DNA of 64,000 bases, taken from Narthecium ossifragum. Taxonomy: Eukaryota > Streptophyta > Magnoliopsida > Dioscoreales > Nartheciaceae. The notes under the pieces were generated by a model. It saw only the letters and a program-made list of their open reading frames with translations. It had not been told where the DNA came from and did no database searches. The stretch lies in assembly GCA_963920575.1 (NCBI GenBank), contig OY986967.1:4447869-4511868 (forward strand). Direction: 5' to 3'. The position numbers were made by a program, and so were the translations under genes. Shown piece by piece: positions 1 to 11,582 of the stretch; the first letter of the stretch is position 1, and the number at the start of each line of letters is the position of its first letter.

Positions 1-523
1 AAACCTGTCCTACACTAATACAACATAATCAACCTGCCCTGAAACATCACAATCTAAACCATCATCAATTCACTACATTCATCCTGACAGATAATCAAGG
101 TATAATGCACTAAATTATTCATAAACAACCCAATAATTTATTCCAGACTTCCAAGATCAATCACATAAATTCAAATAATCCAATACATAATTCAAATAAT
201 TAATTACAATTCTCTGATTCCGAATACATGAATCAGATAATTGCTCAAACCCCATAATTCCAATATCAATACAATTCTCAAATGCATGTACTGAAATAAA
301 ATAAATGAATTCAATGCCGAATCCTCCAATGATCTCAAGCTCGGGCGTCATCACCTGATGAACCTGCAAAAGTAGGGGTGAGCAAAAAGCCCAGTAGGAG
401 ACTAACTAACGCCACACAAGAAACTAACTAATAACCAACATAAATAAGCAATATAATCTGGCGCCTAAATCTTAGCTCAAGGGAAGTCACAACCTAAGCC
501 CAAGCTCGCAATCGACCCATCGG

Positions 524-622
524 TCTCCACCACGGTCAGGGCGACTAACCTGCCAACCGTGGGCACAGCTTGCTCTCCACCACAGTCCGGGACATTACCC
601 TGCCAACTGTGGGCACAGCTAG
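524..622. repeat. 50-bp tandem duplication inside the Tekay-type LTR
   Basis: Two adjacent units start with TCTCCACCAC at 524 and 574 and end with GGGCACAGCT. They differ at several positions, so the duplication is not recent. The Tekay LTR at 41944-44455 has a longer duplication in its downstream half, so this part of the LTR tends to duplicate. Confidence 0.7.
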
Positions 623-2149
623 ACTAGCGTCGACCAGCAGACATTAGGCTACCTCCCAATAGCCACTAAGACTAAGGTTCTAGAGAATCAACCAATCCTT
701 GAACGATAACAATTTAATTCATCTTAATCATTCTCCTAAAACCCCAATTGATCACGGGGACCACGTCCACCCGTAGCCTCGATCGCACGTTCCTAGACCT
801 GACCCCCGGCATATTCATGCAATGCATTCTTGTACAATATTTAATTTGAATATCGCCAGACTGTAGTAAACATGTCCAACACAACCATATTGTACCAGCA
901 TTCAAGTACAACTCATAAGCATCACAGGATTGTATTTAATCACATATCATCCAAGCATGAAAGTAGCCCACAAACATACGAATAATCAATTTCACATCAC
1001 ATTAATTGCACCGCAACAATTTGTCATAGCTGACACATCACAGACAACCATAATCTTCCATGAGAAGTGACCAAACATGAATCAATGTTCAATCAAACAA
1101 CAATTCTAAAATTCAAGCAAAATAGCAAAGCACGTATACAAAAATAACCATAATGTAACCAGCATAGAATTACCACCATGAGCATCATCACATGAGATAT
1201 ATTCATCTACACATCATCCATGATTTATGATAGTTATAATAGTTATTTTCATGTATGCATCCGGATAGTCCACCTACCTCAAACAGTAGCGAAATAAGTT
1301 AAAGCAACTCCCAAAGCCACCAGATCCAAGCAACTACAACATCTCAGCTTCCTCTGTTAACATCCAACAAGACATCCTATTCAATTATACAACTAACCCA
1401 ACTGAAGCCAACAGATCCAAAATCCAATCCATAAGATGTACAAACATCCAAACTAAAGCCAGGCCTCTCACAGTAATCCCAACGAAATAGGAACAATATA
1501 AATCCAAGGAAATAAAGACTCAGGTGTAAGGCAAACATTGGGAAGGAACCAAAACAAAGCACAATCTGAATTAAGAATTCCCATCTGATCTGTCATTGAT
1601 CAACAAACCTCAAGCAACGTACACAACAGAAAGACCTCATACAAAAAAAAAAAAAAACTTTCCAAGGACCCAAAGTAAGGACAGGATCGGATCCAAGAAT
1701 CAATGGTTCTATTCCAATATAACTCACTGATATAAGCATCTTAGAAACTCAATTGATCAAGCTTAAGAGCAGTAATGAAAACTTTACATGAATCGCAAAG
1801 ATGAGCAGAGGAATCAACTCGACCAAAGCTACTGGGCATAGAAGAAATTTCTCTAACCCTTACATGTCAATTCAGGAGACAGCCAATCTCAAAAGGAAAG
1901 AACCAGCAACGAAAGAAAACCAAGGAAGGGGAGAAGGAATTGATTTATCTGTTCATACTGATAGAACAGAGCCACAGCTCCTAACTGATAAGACTTGAAA
2001 AGTGCACGAAACACCCTTGTAATTTGGCTTTGTTGGGCCCCGAGTAATGCTGTACTGACTACTTTTATTCCATTTCAGGTATAACAGACCCTTCTACGAG
2101 TTAAATCAACTTTGGAGCTAAAACAAGAGAGTTCTGGCGATTTTGACAG

Positions 2150-2470
2150 GTTGGATCGATCGGACTCAACAGGAGCGATCGATCCGACTCAACCAGCGAC
2201 GGGACAATGAACAACTATCGGATCGATCGAACTCCAAGAGACGGATCGATCCAGCACGGGACGTAGCGCAACAATAATGGCACGATTGATCGGACTCGAC
2301 AGATGGATCGATCCAGCTCGGGTGTTACCAGCAAGTAAAGGAGTCGGATCGATCCAACTCCAAGTGCCCGATCGATCCGGCTCGGGCGTTACTAGCAAAT
2401 TAAGGAGACGGATAGATCCAACTCCAAAAGACGGATCGATCCGACTCGGCCAGAGGCAAAAATCGATGGC
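2150..2470. repeat. Cluster of GATCGATC palindromes in the solo LTR
   Basis: About ten copies or near copies of GGATCGATCC / GATCGATCGG occur in 320 bp just upstream of the LTR TATA box, often separated by GACTC-like spacers. The position is the U3 promoter region. Similar clusters occur in the other LTR families of this window. Confidence 0.8.
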
Positions 2471-2504
2471 TCGGATCTAATCCGTGGGAGGTTGTTTCCT
2501 GGGC

Positions 2505-2512
2505 TATAAGTA
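2505..2512 (+). promoter_or_regulatory. TATA-like box of the solo LTR
   Basis: TATAAGTA lies just downstream of the palindrome cluster and upstream of a T-rich leader. The related LTR piece at 31227 has TATAAATA at the same relative place. Predicted from position and motif only. Confidence 0.45.
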
Positions 2513-4334
2513 GTCATTGTTTAGGGATTTTTGGGGGGCTTTTTCCAGACGTTTTTTGAGAGAGTTTTTCCTATCTTTTTCCATCTTTTCTTCAACGACT
2601 CTTTCGAGGAGATCCATGGCGGGAGGAGATCATCAACTTCTACTGATGGATTACCCCCTGAAGATGAGTAACTAAAACCCTAACCATGGGATTCTTATGA
2701 TGTAACTAGGGTTTTTACTAGGGATTTCTTAGATCTAGGGTTTGTATACACGATTATTTGGCTTTTATGGATTGATTCTATTTTCCTATATCTTGGTGTT
2801 GATTTCTTGCTGGATGTATGGATTGTTCTTGTTTGCACTTGATTCTAGAGCTTGTGTATGTTAGGGCTTGGATTGGATTCATCCAAATAAGAGGATCATG
2901 CTAGTCCCATGATATCTCGGATGGAATCTTCTTCGTGATTAGAGATTGTATAGTGCTAGTCCCACTATAGTAGTGCTAGTCCCACTACGTTCCATCCCTA
3001 ATCCTTCATGCATCTTACCTTTGTAGGTTTGGCTATCGAGATGCGAAATCATCTCGATCTTACACCTAGATCCATATCTATGTTATTATTTGCGATGAAT
3101 TCATCCTAGTAAGAGGGTTCATTAGCAGTGAACGTAACTAATCATTCGGTCACTGACATTTAGATAATTGTTCTTGCCAACTAGGAATCCTAAACAGAAC
3201 TTGTTGAGTGATAAGTAGAACTAGCCATTCACTTATCAACTTTTAGGAAGCCATTCATCGTGTTTGCATACCCTGATGTTAGGAAGACTTGGTAGATCCT
3301 TAGTTACTGATTAAGAATCATGTGGTCCTTTCTCTCATATTCATAAATCTTTTAGTATAAGTTTAGTTTAATTTCAACCTGCAATCTTTTCTCAACTCAT
3401 TAGTAGGAAATTTGCTAAGTGTTCAATTTCAATCCCTTAAATCCCTGTGGACTCGACTCGGACTCTCCACTATCTACTAGTTCTTAGTAGTTAAAGTAGA
3501 GCACCGGAAATTATTGTAATTTTGGTCAAACTTGTTAAACCACGACACTTTTCAAGTCGTATCAATAACCCAACCCTTGATCACCAAGCATCAAGGAAAA
3601 ATTCCACTTCCGTCGAGCAACAACCCAAAGAGTAGTAAAGAAGCAAACCATCGAGTACCTTGCATGCATGCTAAGAAAGCAAACCATTTCAATAGAGAGA
3701 AAGCCAACAAACACTCTATGCCCACGAACAAAGCATCCTCTGGTTCAGCTCCAAAACAGAGACAACAACATAACCCTCCACTGTCCCGCAATGATCCGAC
3801 AACAAGCCAAAAAAAAAAAAAAAAAGAGAAGAACAATCGATCCAAGAGAAATCAACATTCGCAGTCACCCGATCGACTGAGCACCAGAACAAAAGAAATC
3901 GTCGATCGAGTGAACCAATAAAAAAAACATCAATCTATAACTAAGCTAGGAGGAAGTCAATAACTCAAGAAAATGCACCCGATCTACTCAAGATCAAACC
4001 CAGCAATCAAAAGAATACCCAAACTAAACGATCAAGAGAAGCCCGTCGGGGAAGAACGCGGTGAGGAAGAAAGGAATAGAGGCTTCTAACCTCCAGCCGG
4101 TGAAGATTCTTCCCGCCGGCGACGACGATCTCGGTGGTGTCAATCTCGTGCGTCGGGTGTCGCCGTCTCTCCCTCGCGAGCAGTGGCTGGAGAAAAAAAA
4201 CCCAAAGAGGTTTGGGTTAAGATTACCTATTAAGGTATTTGGTTTAAGGCTTAGTAATGAGGATTTTACTAAAAACCCCCTATGAAAGAGTGGCATTTGC
4301 ATATAAGTCCTCAATTTGTATATGGGTCCTCACA

Positions 4335-5496
4335 GACTATCCGTCACAAAAGGTGTATGCTAGAAAGTCGACGATCGAGGGATTAGCTTCAATCATCACT
4401 AAGAAGAAGTCGAGTTAGGATCATCTCGTCGCAAGAAATTGTGTTGTATGAAAAATGGTAATGGATCGAGATGGTTCTAGCACCTCACATCCAATACACT
4501 ACAAAAGATGGAATGGTGGCTAGGCGAGATGTGGATCGGGGTGATTCTAGCACCTACAACCCCTAACCTAGAGTCAATACTCCTTTCAACACGAGTGGCC
4601 ATGGTTCTAGAATAGCCTACTCATTGGGAAATATCAACAAACACCATCCAAGCATAAGGGTCTAGCCTATGCAATAGAATGAGATTCACCATTCAACATT
4701 AGAATCCAACTACAAAGGTATAGAAATGAAAAATATATTCATACAACTTGTCTCATAAGGATTACAACATCCAAATCCAAACAAAACTACAAAGAAAACC
4801 TAAAACATCATGGTATTCCACTAGGATAAGAAGTTAGCTACTCATCTTCAAGGTTGGAGATGTGGAGGAGAGTTGGATCATCATTCTCTTCTTTAATCCC
4901 TTCCCTTGGAGGTGAGAGCTCTCCTCTTTCCAAAGCTAGGGTTGTCCCTTTCCTTGGCCTCCAACCATCCCCGAGAATCCCCTAATAAAAGCCCTAATTT
5001 TGGTACTTATAGTCCCCAAGCTTCTTCCATTCGGATTAAATCTTGGCCCTTCATTTTGCCCTCCTAGCAAGGAAAGATCAATCTTCATAAGAAGAAGATC
5101 GATCTTTTGTTCTTGTGGTGTTGGTTGCTCCAAACAAAGATCGATCTTCTTAAGAGAGAATATCGATCTTTTGTACAACAGCTCTCTGTTACAGAAAAGA
5201 TGGATCTTTTTGTGCAGGAAGATAAATCTTCTTTTTCTGGGTTACAACAAAGACGGATCTTTTTGTGCATGAAGATGGATCTTCTTTTTCTGCGTCTTGT
5301 TTTCTTGCCATGGCTTTATAAAGATCTTTCATGTCTTAAATGTGCCCGAATAAGGTCGTTTTCGCTCCAAACTTGATCTGGCTCTTATTGGTGACTCTTG
5401 TACCTGAAATACCATGAAGATTATTAGAAATACTTTACTCGAAAACTAACAAAGGTAAATCAAAGGGTTAATTTATGTACTTTTCACATCTCATCA
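4335..5496 (-). mobile_element. Athila-type LTR fragment, diverged family
   Basis: Read on the minus strand it begins at 5496 with TGATGAGATGTGAAAAGTAC, followed by CCTTTGTTAG and TATTTCAGGTACAA, the same order of blocks as in the LTR family at 11583-12998. It holds a cluster of AAGATCGATCTT-type palindromes at 5070-5290 and several GGTTCTAGCACC-like units at 4470-4640 that recur in the better preserved Athila LTRs. Its 3' part is cut by the Tekay LTR ending at 4334. No partner LTR or coding region of this family is visible. Confidence 0.7.
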
Positions 5497-5787
5497 ATGC
5501 ATCGACCCTGAAAGGACTCTTTGCTGTCCGAGGAGTGCTATAGTCAAGGGGTTAATTTGTGAACTTTTCACGTCTCGGATGCATACCAAAATCACACAAC
5601 CATTACAAACTTATAGAGAAATGAATAGTTAACATCCAAATAGCCACTATAGTCAACATCCACAACAATCTCATCACATCAAACAACAAACAACGGTTTA
5701 AAACCATCAAATGTCAAAATAACAGTTCCAACTTCAGGACTACTATGGTCCTTTCTCTCCCCCATCTCCCTTGTGTCTCTGCTTCTA
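5497..5787. other. Intergenic stretch with a second LTR-head remnant
   Basis: Directly after the Athila LTR end, a 40-bp stretch at 5533-5575 repeats its head in diverged form (GGGGTTAATTTGTGAAC, then TTTTCACGTCTC) and is followed by GGATGCAT, as the first copy is followed by AATGCAT. The remaining bases are A/T-rich with no recognised feature. Confidence 0.5.
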
Positions 5788-8026
5788 TTATGGCCGGCCG
5801 AAATAGGTCTCCTCTCGGTGGACTATCCCTCCAAGCTGACGCCATAAAACCATATATTGATGAACAAAGTACTCATTGCCGTGTTCAATAGCATCATAAA
5901 CAATATTGGCGACCCGTTCAAATTGTCATTAAACAAAAGGATATTATATTATAGATGAAGACGTTAATGAAAAGTGTCTAAATTGCTTTAGGGGGTGAAG
6001 TTATACAAACCTATGTAGACAAATCCACACGAGCCTGATACAAAGTTGTACTGAATTCTGGACCTTTATGTGGGTAATGTTTCTATACCGGAACATGTAA
6101 TCATACGAGCAATCAGAAACTTGTCAGACCAATCAACCGGATTGTGCTTCCTCGATCATGTGGTTCTATCATTTCCGCAGGTACTATGGTTCATGATTGA
6201 AATGTCTAGCGTAGCCTCGTTTGGTCCCTCCTGTGGCCATAAATTGTCTTGATGGTTTATCGGCTCAGCTGGGATTGTCTGAGTAATTCTCATTTGACGA
6301 AGCACCCTGTCTGGATAGCAAGGCTTCATGACATCCAATGCGGCCAGTGTGTCATAATAGAAACTAATGTCAGTATGAGGAAAAAATAATCCTCTTTCAT
6401 GTCTATATGGATCCCACTCAACCTATGGGTAAATAATTAAAATAATCATCTCTCATGTCTATATTGCATGAAGAAGGAAACACATCAAAAGTAATTGACC
6501 TGGATGCACACTAATAATTTTAAGAACTCACTTGAGTTATGTTGAGGCCATCGATATCCTCAAGCATGGTCTTGATACTATCGGATATGTCACCGGTATA
6601 TTTGACTGATATCCAGTGAAAAACATGTTGATGCTATTCCGGCTTGTAGTGGGGATTGCGCCGTGCATTCACCAATGTTGGAAAATGATCATATATCCAA
6701 GCCTACCAAAAAAAGTTAGCTCATTCAAATATGATTTAAATATCAGAACCTAACTATTATTAATTAAATGATGCACGTACCTCCAATAATGTGATGTACC
6801 CACTCATTTGCTTTGTAGCCCATCTACTAGCAGCTCCCAATTGTATGTACAAGAATGCTAGGCACGCAACCCCCCATGCGTACTCAGATGCTGCTAGAAT
6901 ATCTTTTTGTGCTTGCAAGAGTGCAACATGCACTTTACTTCCCGACTTATCACTGAATATGGTGCAACCCACTAGGTAGAGCAGGTAAGACTTAATTGAA
7001 CGGTCAAAACCTACCTTCTCAATACTGCAATTCTCCTTCAGCCACAGGAGCCTCATTGACCCTCCTCTAAAATAATCCACCTCCTTGAAAGCTGAGGCCC
7101 TATCTACTCCCAGTACCAAATGCAACAACTCGGCAACAGTCTTCAAAGAGATCCTACCATGATCTTTAGGCCGAACGTCGATGGGGATCCTGAGTATGGC
7201 ACGAACATCAGTTAGGATAATAGTCATCTCTCCACACGGTACATGGAACATGTTAGTGTCTGGATGCCACCTCTCGAAGAAAGAAGACACAATTACCGTA
7301 TTAACTATGCTATATATGTAATCCATTACATTCCCAAACCCGGTGGCATACACAACATCTCTAAATTACTCTGTCTTCACCCCCTCCCAATCGTTAACAT
7401 TTATGTCATGAGCCAAGTATTTTAACAGCTTCTATTCTTATATTAAGCAATTACTATAAAATTAGAGGCAACTAAGAGGAAATAATTAATGATCCAAAAA
7501 TTTCTTACAGTATACCTTTCCTTTGCAAATACGATATGCTACGCGAGTTCTGAACTATGTCAGGACTGACTCATCATCCGGGGCCCTTGAGGATCGGACC
7601 ATTGTGATCTTCCTTTTCCTCGTCTGCGGGCTTGGCTACTAAGTTCGCTTCCGTTTCCTCATCCTTCTCAGGTATAGGATCGGGCAAATCCCTCAAAATA
7701 TATCGGCCTCGCATATAGCTAGCCATTAGACGATCATTATGGGATGATGAGTTGGCCTTACCTCCGGATGCCGTCAGAGGTGCCGTTGGATGATCACGAT
7801 GGGATGATGAGCTGGCCTCACCTTCGGATGCCGTCGGATTTTGACGGGATGTAGTCGCACGTGCCGTTGAAGGGGCGGATACCATCGACGGAGACGTCAG
7901 ACGAACATCATGGGATGTCTCACCATGAAATTTCTTCAGATCACGACAGGACAGCCAGGACGAACGGTACGATGTCGAGCCGAATATAGTATCAATTGCA
8001 ACCTTTCGACAAACCATTGTGTCCAC
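5788..8026 (-). pseudogene. Plant mobile domain (PMD) gene, decayed
   Basis: The main exon (about 6782-7440, minus strand) has the order of a PMD/aminotransferase-like plant mobile domain protein (MAIN/MAIL family): VVYATGFGNV, FFERWHPDTNMFHVP, GEMTIILTDV, SYLLYLVGCTIF, then SEYAWGVACLAFLYIQL. Further exons fit the family: 6535-6703 (WIYDHFPTL), 6170-6424 (VEWDPYRHERG and PDRVLRQMRITQTIP) and 5788-5960 (VHQYMVLWRQLGG, stop at 5788). An upstream Ser-rich ORF at 7574-8026 may be the first exon; after a frame change it leads into PDDESVLT and VAYRICKGK and a GT donor near 7519. Breaks: an in-frame TAA near 7363, a stop in the 6535-6703 exon and frame loss at 6005-6165. PMD proteins act in gene silencing or are carried by transposons; which applies here is unknown. 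Confidence 0.75.
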
Positions 8027-8976
8027 AAAATCTATTCAAAGCAACGATACCAGTGAAGAAATAAGAAAGCAAGTATGGTGCGCAATACTCTGACATGTTT
8101 TCCAAAGATTTAATAATATTTTACAAATATTTGGTAATAATTCAATGAAGCAATAATTCAACAACACGTTCTTCAACGTTCAAATCTTGTCGAAGTTTCT
8201 TCAACGTTCAAAACATGAGTGTAGGAAGTTTTGAGAGGAAGAAAGAATTGCCAGGAAAACTCGTTGGAGTGTAGGAAGCAGAACAACTTCTTCAAACTAG
8301 TCGACTTCCTTCCTCCACCGAAAGATGGTTAGAAGGTCGACCAATGATGGGGAGCTCAATGAGGAACAGTGTAGGAAGCTTTGAGCCATCGGAGTTCGCT
8401 TGACGATGACGGCCGAGAGTGGGTTCTTTGCTCGGGAGAGGGGCGTCGAATGTGAGAGAGAACTGGTAGATGGGAGAGAGGAACGGCGAGGAGGAACAGG
8501 TGAGGAGAACTGAGAGAGGGGAGCGAGGAACGGGTGATGAGAAACCTTAAGCAAGTGGGGATCAGTGAGAGAGGTGCCGAATGGAAGAGGGAACCGCTGA
8601 GAGAGAAGGACCGAGAGAGGGGGAAGAGTAGCGGGTGCGGACCAATGAACCTTCTTGTCGGGTTTGCCGTACGGAGAGCCACGGAGATGTGGACGCACAT
8701 CGAGAGAGGGAAGGCGGATCGGGAGAGGGCGGAGGCGAATCCATCGAGATAGAGAGGGATTAGGGGCATCGAGCGAATCCAAAGAGAGAGAGAGGGTTAG
8801 GGTATCAAGGTTTGAACGAGAGAGAATATAGGTGGTGGGTTTTGTTTGAACCCGCTGGATCCAACCCGTTAGCCTTATTTTTAATATTAAATAACTAGTT
8901 CGAAAATGGTAACCAAACATCAAATAATTGTTCAGTCCCTCTTGACCGAACACAGATTAATTGTTCGGTCACATCC
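8027..8976. other. Upstream of the PMD pseudogene; GA/CT-rich, no clear gene
   Basis: 8400-8830 is rich in GAGAGAGG on the plus strand, so both strands give low-complexity reading frames (Ser/Pro/Leu-rich on the minus strand). That is typical of a 5' leader or promoter and I do not call a protein. 8900-8975 holds two inverted AATTGTTCGGTC / GACCGAACA-type motifs. Confidence 0.5.
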
Positions 8977-9108
8977 AACCGAATATGGCATAATGTACAG
9001 ACGCATATAACCAAATATGACATAATATACAAACGTATATAACCAAATATGGCATAATGTACAGACCTATATAACCAAATATGGGATAATCATTCAGATA
9101 TGAATAAC
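8977..9108. repeat. 32-bp tandem repeat, four units
   Basis: Units start at 8977, 9009, 9041 and 9073 with AACC(A/G)AATATGG and share CATAATGTACAGAC and TATATAA. The period is exactly 32 bp. The fourth unit is diverged in its second half. Confidence 0.85.
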
Positions 9109-9591
9109 CGAACAAATACAATATAGATGGTGAATATATATTGAACAAGAATTTATAATTCAGTTTCAAAATACCATTTTATTTTAAATTGTTTTGATTC
9201 AATTAAACATACAAAAAGAAACGAATCGGTTTATTTTGGTCGATACCTTCAGATCTACCCTCACCCAAATACCCTCGGTTCGCCGTATTTGGGAAGCAGG
9301 AGGGTTGTTTTCAACACCCTTAGGTCGCCGATTATGAACATCGCCGATTTTCAACACAGTCGGTTGCCGACCAGGTCGGGAGGTAGAGGACGCTGAGCAC
9401 GCTAAGGATAAATTAGGAATATTATGAAAAAGGATATAGTGTACGCAGTAAAAAGACAGTACTTTCAAAATTTGGTATGGTATACTTAGAAATAGGGTGT
9501 ATCTATCAAAAACTCTGGTGTATTTAGAATCTGTCCAACAGTATTTGTGTTGTGTCCCCAGAGTCTCAATTCAATGTTGGCTCATGCCCAT
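9109..9591. other. A/T-rich intergenic stretch
   Basis: It holds the CG-containing block TACCCTCGGTTCGCCGTATT near 9280 and otherwise A/T-rich DNA. A short minus-strand frame here has no recognisable domain. It may be the outer part of a transposon carrying the PMD gene, but I see no terminal inverted repeats. Confidence 0.4.
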
Positions 9592-10619
9592 TGTCACACC
9601 CCGACCCAGAAAACTCATCCGTTCCGGCGCGTGAAGGTTCCAAACCTACTCAATTCATTTCTGGCGCATTTATAATAAAATAACACATCTAATTTAAACA
9701 ATTGATCTAGGGTCAGAATTATAATTTCTGATATTCGACTGATTATCATTAATTGTCAATTTATACATCAATATGAAACAAGATTTCTGATACAAAAGTG
9801 ATCCTCAAAAGACATGTATAAATATCTAAAAAATCCTTACAGAAGGAAATTATACATTTATATAATCCAACAGGATAGCTGAACCCCAAGTTCTCAAACA
9901 TCTCCAAAGGACGACACGCCACCAAGAGTCTGTCTAGCTAGTGCTACGGAACAAGAACTGACGTCTGCACCTGCAAAACGTAGCCTGGGTAGGAGTGAGC
10001 AACAATTTTCAATTGGGTTTTACTCTACGTCACACTGAAAGGAAAGAAAACAGTAAAGTCCCAGGTTGCATCTCATCTCTGGGGGAAACAAACATTACGA
10101 ACACCGCTAACCTCAGGGCACGTACTCTGAAAACCTCCACTTTCAATAGTCGTCTCTCACAAACCAAGCGCTCCAGCGCTGAAATAATAGAGCGTAGGAC
10201 ACAGGGTGATAAGTAACTTCACCTACTGAAACTGAGACTGTGACTGGAACCTAGGACGACCTCTATACCTTAATCAGAGTAATTTCAGCCAACTAGACAG
10301 TAACCTCGATAACACAGAGATTTCAACATAATACAATCATGCCCTAAACCTTGCTACCCAGCCATAGTCCTAAAGCTAAATCCGAGCTGCCCGAGCCCTC
10401 GGATAGGCGAAACTCCTATTCGTCCACGCCCTATCCTTATGATTCTAATGCAATCAATGCATGCACTGTTCACGCACAGATAATCAAGGTCAGACATGCA
10501 ACAGTATGTCATACAATAATTAGAGCTAGGCGTAACACACAGCTAGCGAAAGAGGAGTGAATATGCTACAAAGCTGATAAGTCTTAAGTCAAAGCCATTA
10601 ACGATTACGAAGGGCGACA
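9592..10619 (-). mobile_element. Tekay-type LTR fragment (tail half)
   Basis: The left end TGTCACACCCCGACCCAG is the reverse complement of the Tekay LTR tail. At 9975-10005 and 10350-10480 it carries the family blocks GGTAGGAGTGAGCAAC and CTAAATCCGAGCTGCCCGAG on the minus strand. It stops at the head of the next LTR at 10620, so the promoter half is missing. Confidence 0.75.
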
Positions 10620-11071
10620 TGTCAGGGGCTGGAGCCCATGACACGACCATGGTATGAGGGATCTTGAAGCTGGCGCGGTGAAAATTGAAAATGGCACAGC
10701 GGTTCAAGCCAAAGAAGAACTTGGTGAGCTATGAAGGGATCCTATTGAGCGGGACGCGCGGCGAGACAACCAAGGAGGCACACAATCAATATGCACGTGC
10801 CAAAGAAGTTTGGCGCGTGACATGGCACGGCAGGATGCGGCATGACGCGATGCGGCATGGCAAGACACGGTGGATTTCGAAGATGGCATGGCGGCCCGAG
10901 CCAAGATGAAGTACAACGCGCCATGCGATGAAGCAAGCGAGCGTGACGTGCACCAAGGCAACCCAAGAAGGCACGCAGAGCGCGCGCGCGACGCGGCCCG
11001 GCGACCATGTCCGAGTCGGACTAGGACTCAGAATACCCAGGCACGACGCGGTCGGCCAGCTAGAGCAAACC
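10620..11071 (+). mobile_element. 5' LTR fragment of the gag-only element
   Basis: It starts TGTCAGGGGCTGGAGCCCAT and continues in parallel with the LTR at 36456 (TGTCATGGGC) for roughly 400 bp, including GACACGACCATGG, GAAAATTGAAAATGGCAC and GAGCGGGACGCGC. It is cut at 11071 inside GAGCAAACC by the reversed Tekay LTR; the 36456 copy continues past this point. Short GCGGCATG/ACGCGATG units recur at 10835-10870. Same strand and family as the gag remnant at 35415-36399, so probably the left end of one element split by later insertions. Confidence 0.65.
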
Positions 11072-11582
11072 TGTCGTGCCCCCACCTGCGAAAGCCTAAC
11101 CGGGCCAGAACGCGAACCGAAACCTAACAAACTACGGAAAATATGGGCGAGGGTTCCCTCTAACCTAATGGTCTCCCTAAGCAATTCATCAAACACCCTC
11201 AATTACAAACTAAAGATTAAAGAAACCTCAAGCTTAAAGATATTAACTCCAAAAGTATCATATATAAAACCTCGAAGAGCTGAAGATCAAGTACAAACAT
11301 TTATACTCTCCCGTAAGAGGCTAACTATACAAGGGTTCTGGAAAAGACAGATCACCACTCCTCATACTCCGCCAGGTACCGTCGCATTGCCGACCAACTG
11401 TCCGGTAGGGGCTACTGAAGAGGAACTAACGCCTGCACCTACAAAACATAGCCCGGGTATGAATGAGCACTAAGCTCAGCAGGGAAACTACAATACGACA
11501 CACAGAAGGAAGAGGGAAACGCAATAGTGTCACCCTCTAGTAAAGCCTGGTGTACACAGGGGCCCCATAACCCCACCGCATG
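11072..11582 (-). mobile_element. Tekay-type LTR fragment (tail)
   Basis: It begins TGTCGTGCCCCCACCTGCG, the reversed LTR tail, and aligns with 58210-58720 (CCAACCGGGCCCG, GAGGGTTCCCTCTAACCTA, CCCATAACCCCACCGC). It is cut off where the truncated Athila 3' LTR begins at about 11583, so only about 510 bp remain. Confidence 0.75.

Larger units (their letters stand above)
1986..3564 (+). mobile_element. Solo Athila-type LTR
   Basis: The element starts with TGATAAGACTTGAAAAGTGC at 1986 and ends with CACTTTTCAAGTCGTATCA at 3564. Both ends match the LTR family of the minus-strand Athila element at 11583-35414. The flanks are CTAAC (1981-1985) and ATAAC (3565-3569), a 5-bp target duplication with one mismatch. 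No primer site, gag or pol lies between the ends, so this is a solo LTR left by recombination between two LTRs. The two ends form a near-perfect inverted repeat of about 20 bp. A TATA-like box lies at 2505 and a TTTCAGGT block at 2073. Confidence 0.88.
1..4334 (-). mobile_element. Tekay-type LTR fragment, split by a solo LTR and cut by the window edge
   Basis: The right end at 4334 is the reverse complement of the LTR head TGTGAGGACCC that also starts the better preserved LTRs at 14607, 41944 and 54726. The stretch near 361-400 matches, on the minus strand, the LTR block found elsewhere as GCTCACTCCTACCCGGGCTG followed by GCAGGTGCAGG. A CG-rich leader-like block lies at 4040-4200. The LTR tail (TGTCACACCCCG type) is absent, so it continues left of the window. 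Without the insertion at 1986-3564 it holds about 2.75 kb of LTR. Whether it is solo or part of a longer element cannot be seen. Confidence 0.7.

Noticed and set aside
3532..3921. Lys/Asn/Gln-rich plus-strand frame of 129 codons
   Set aside because: It starts inside the solo LTR, crosses its end into the reversed Tekay LTR and contains an A-run. No domain; a chance frame.
8297..8953. Ser/Pro/Leu-rich minus-strand frame of 218 codons
   Set aside because: It results from CT-rich low-complexity DNA; other frames of both strands are open too. Looks like leader or promoter sequence.
10685..11473. Overlapping frames of 70-180 codons on both strands
   Set aside because: They lie inside LTR sequence of the gag-only and Tekay families and cross the boundary at 11072. 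GC-rich composition keeps them open.
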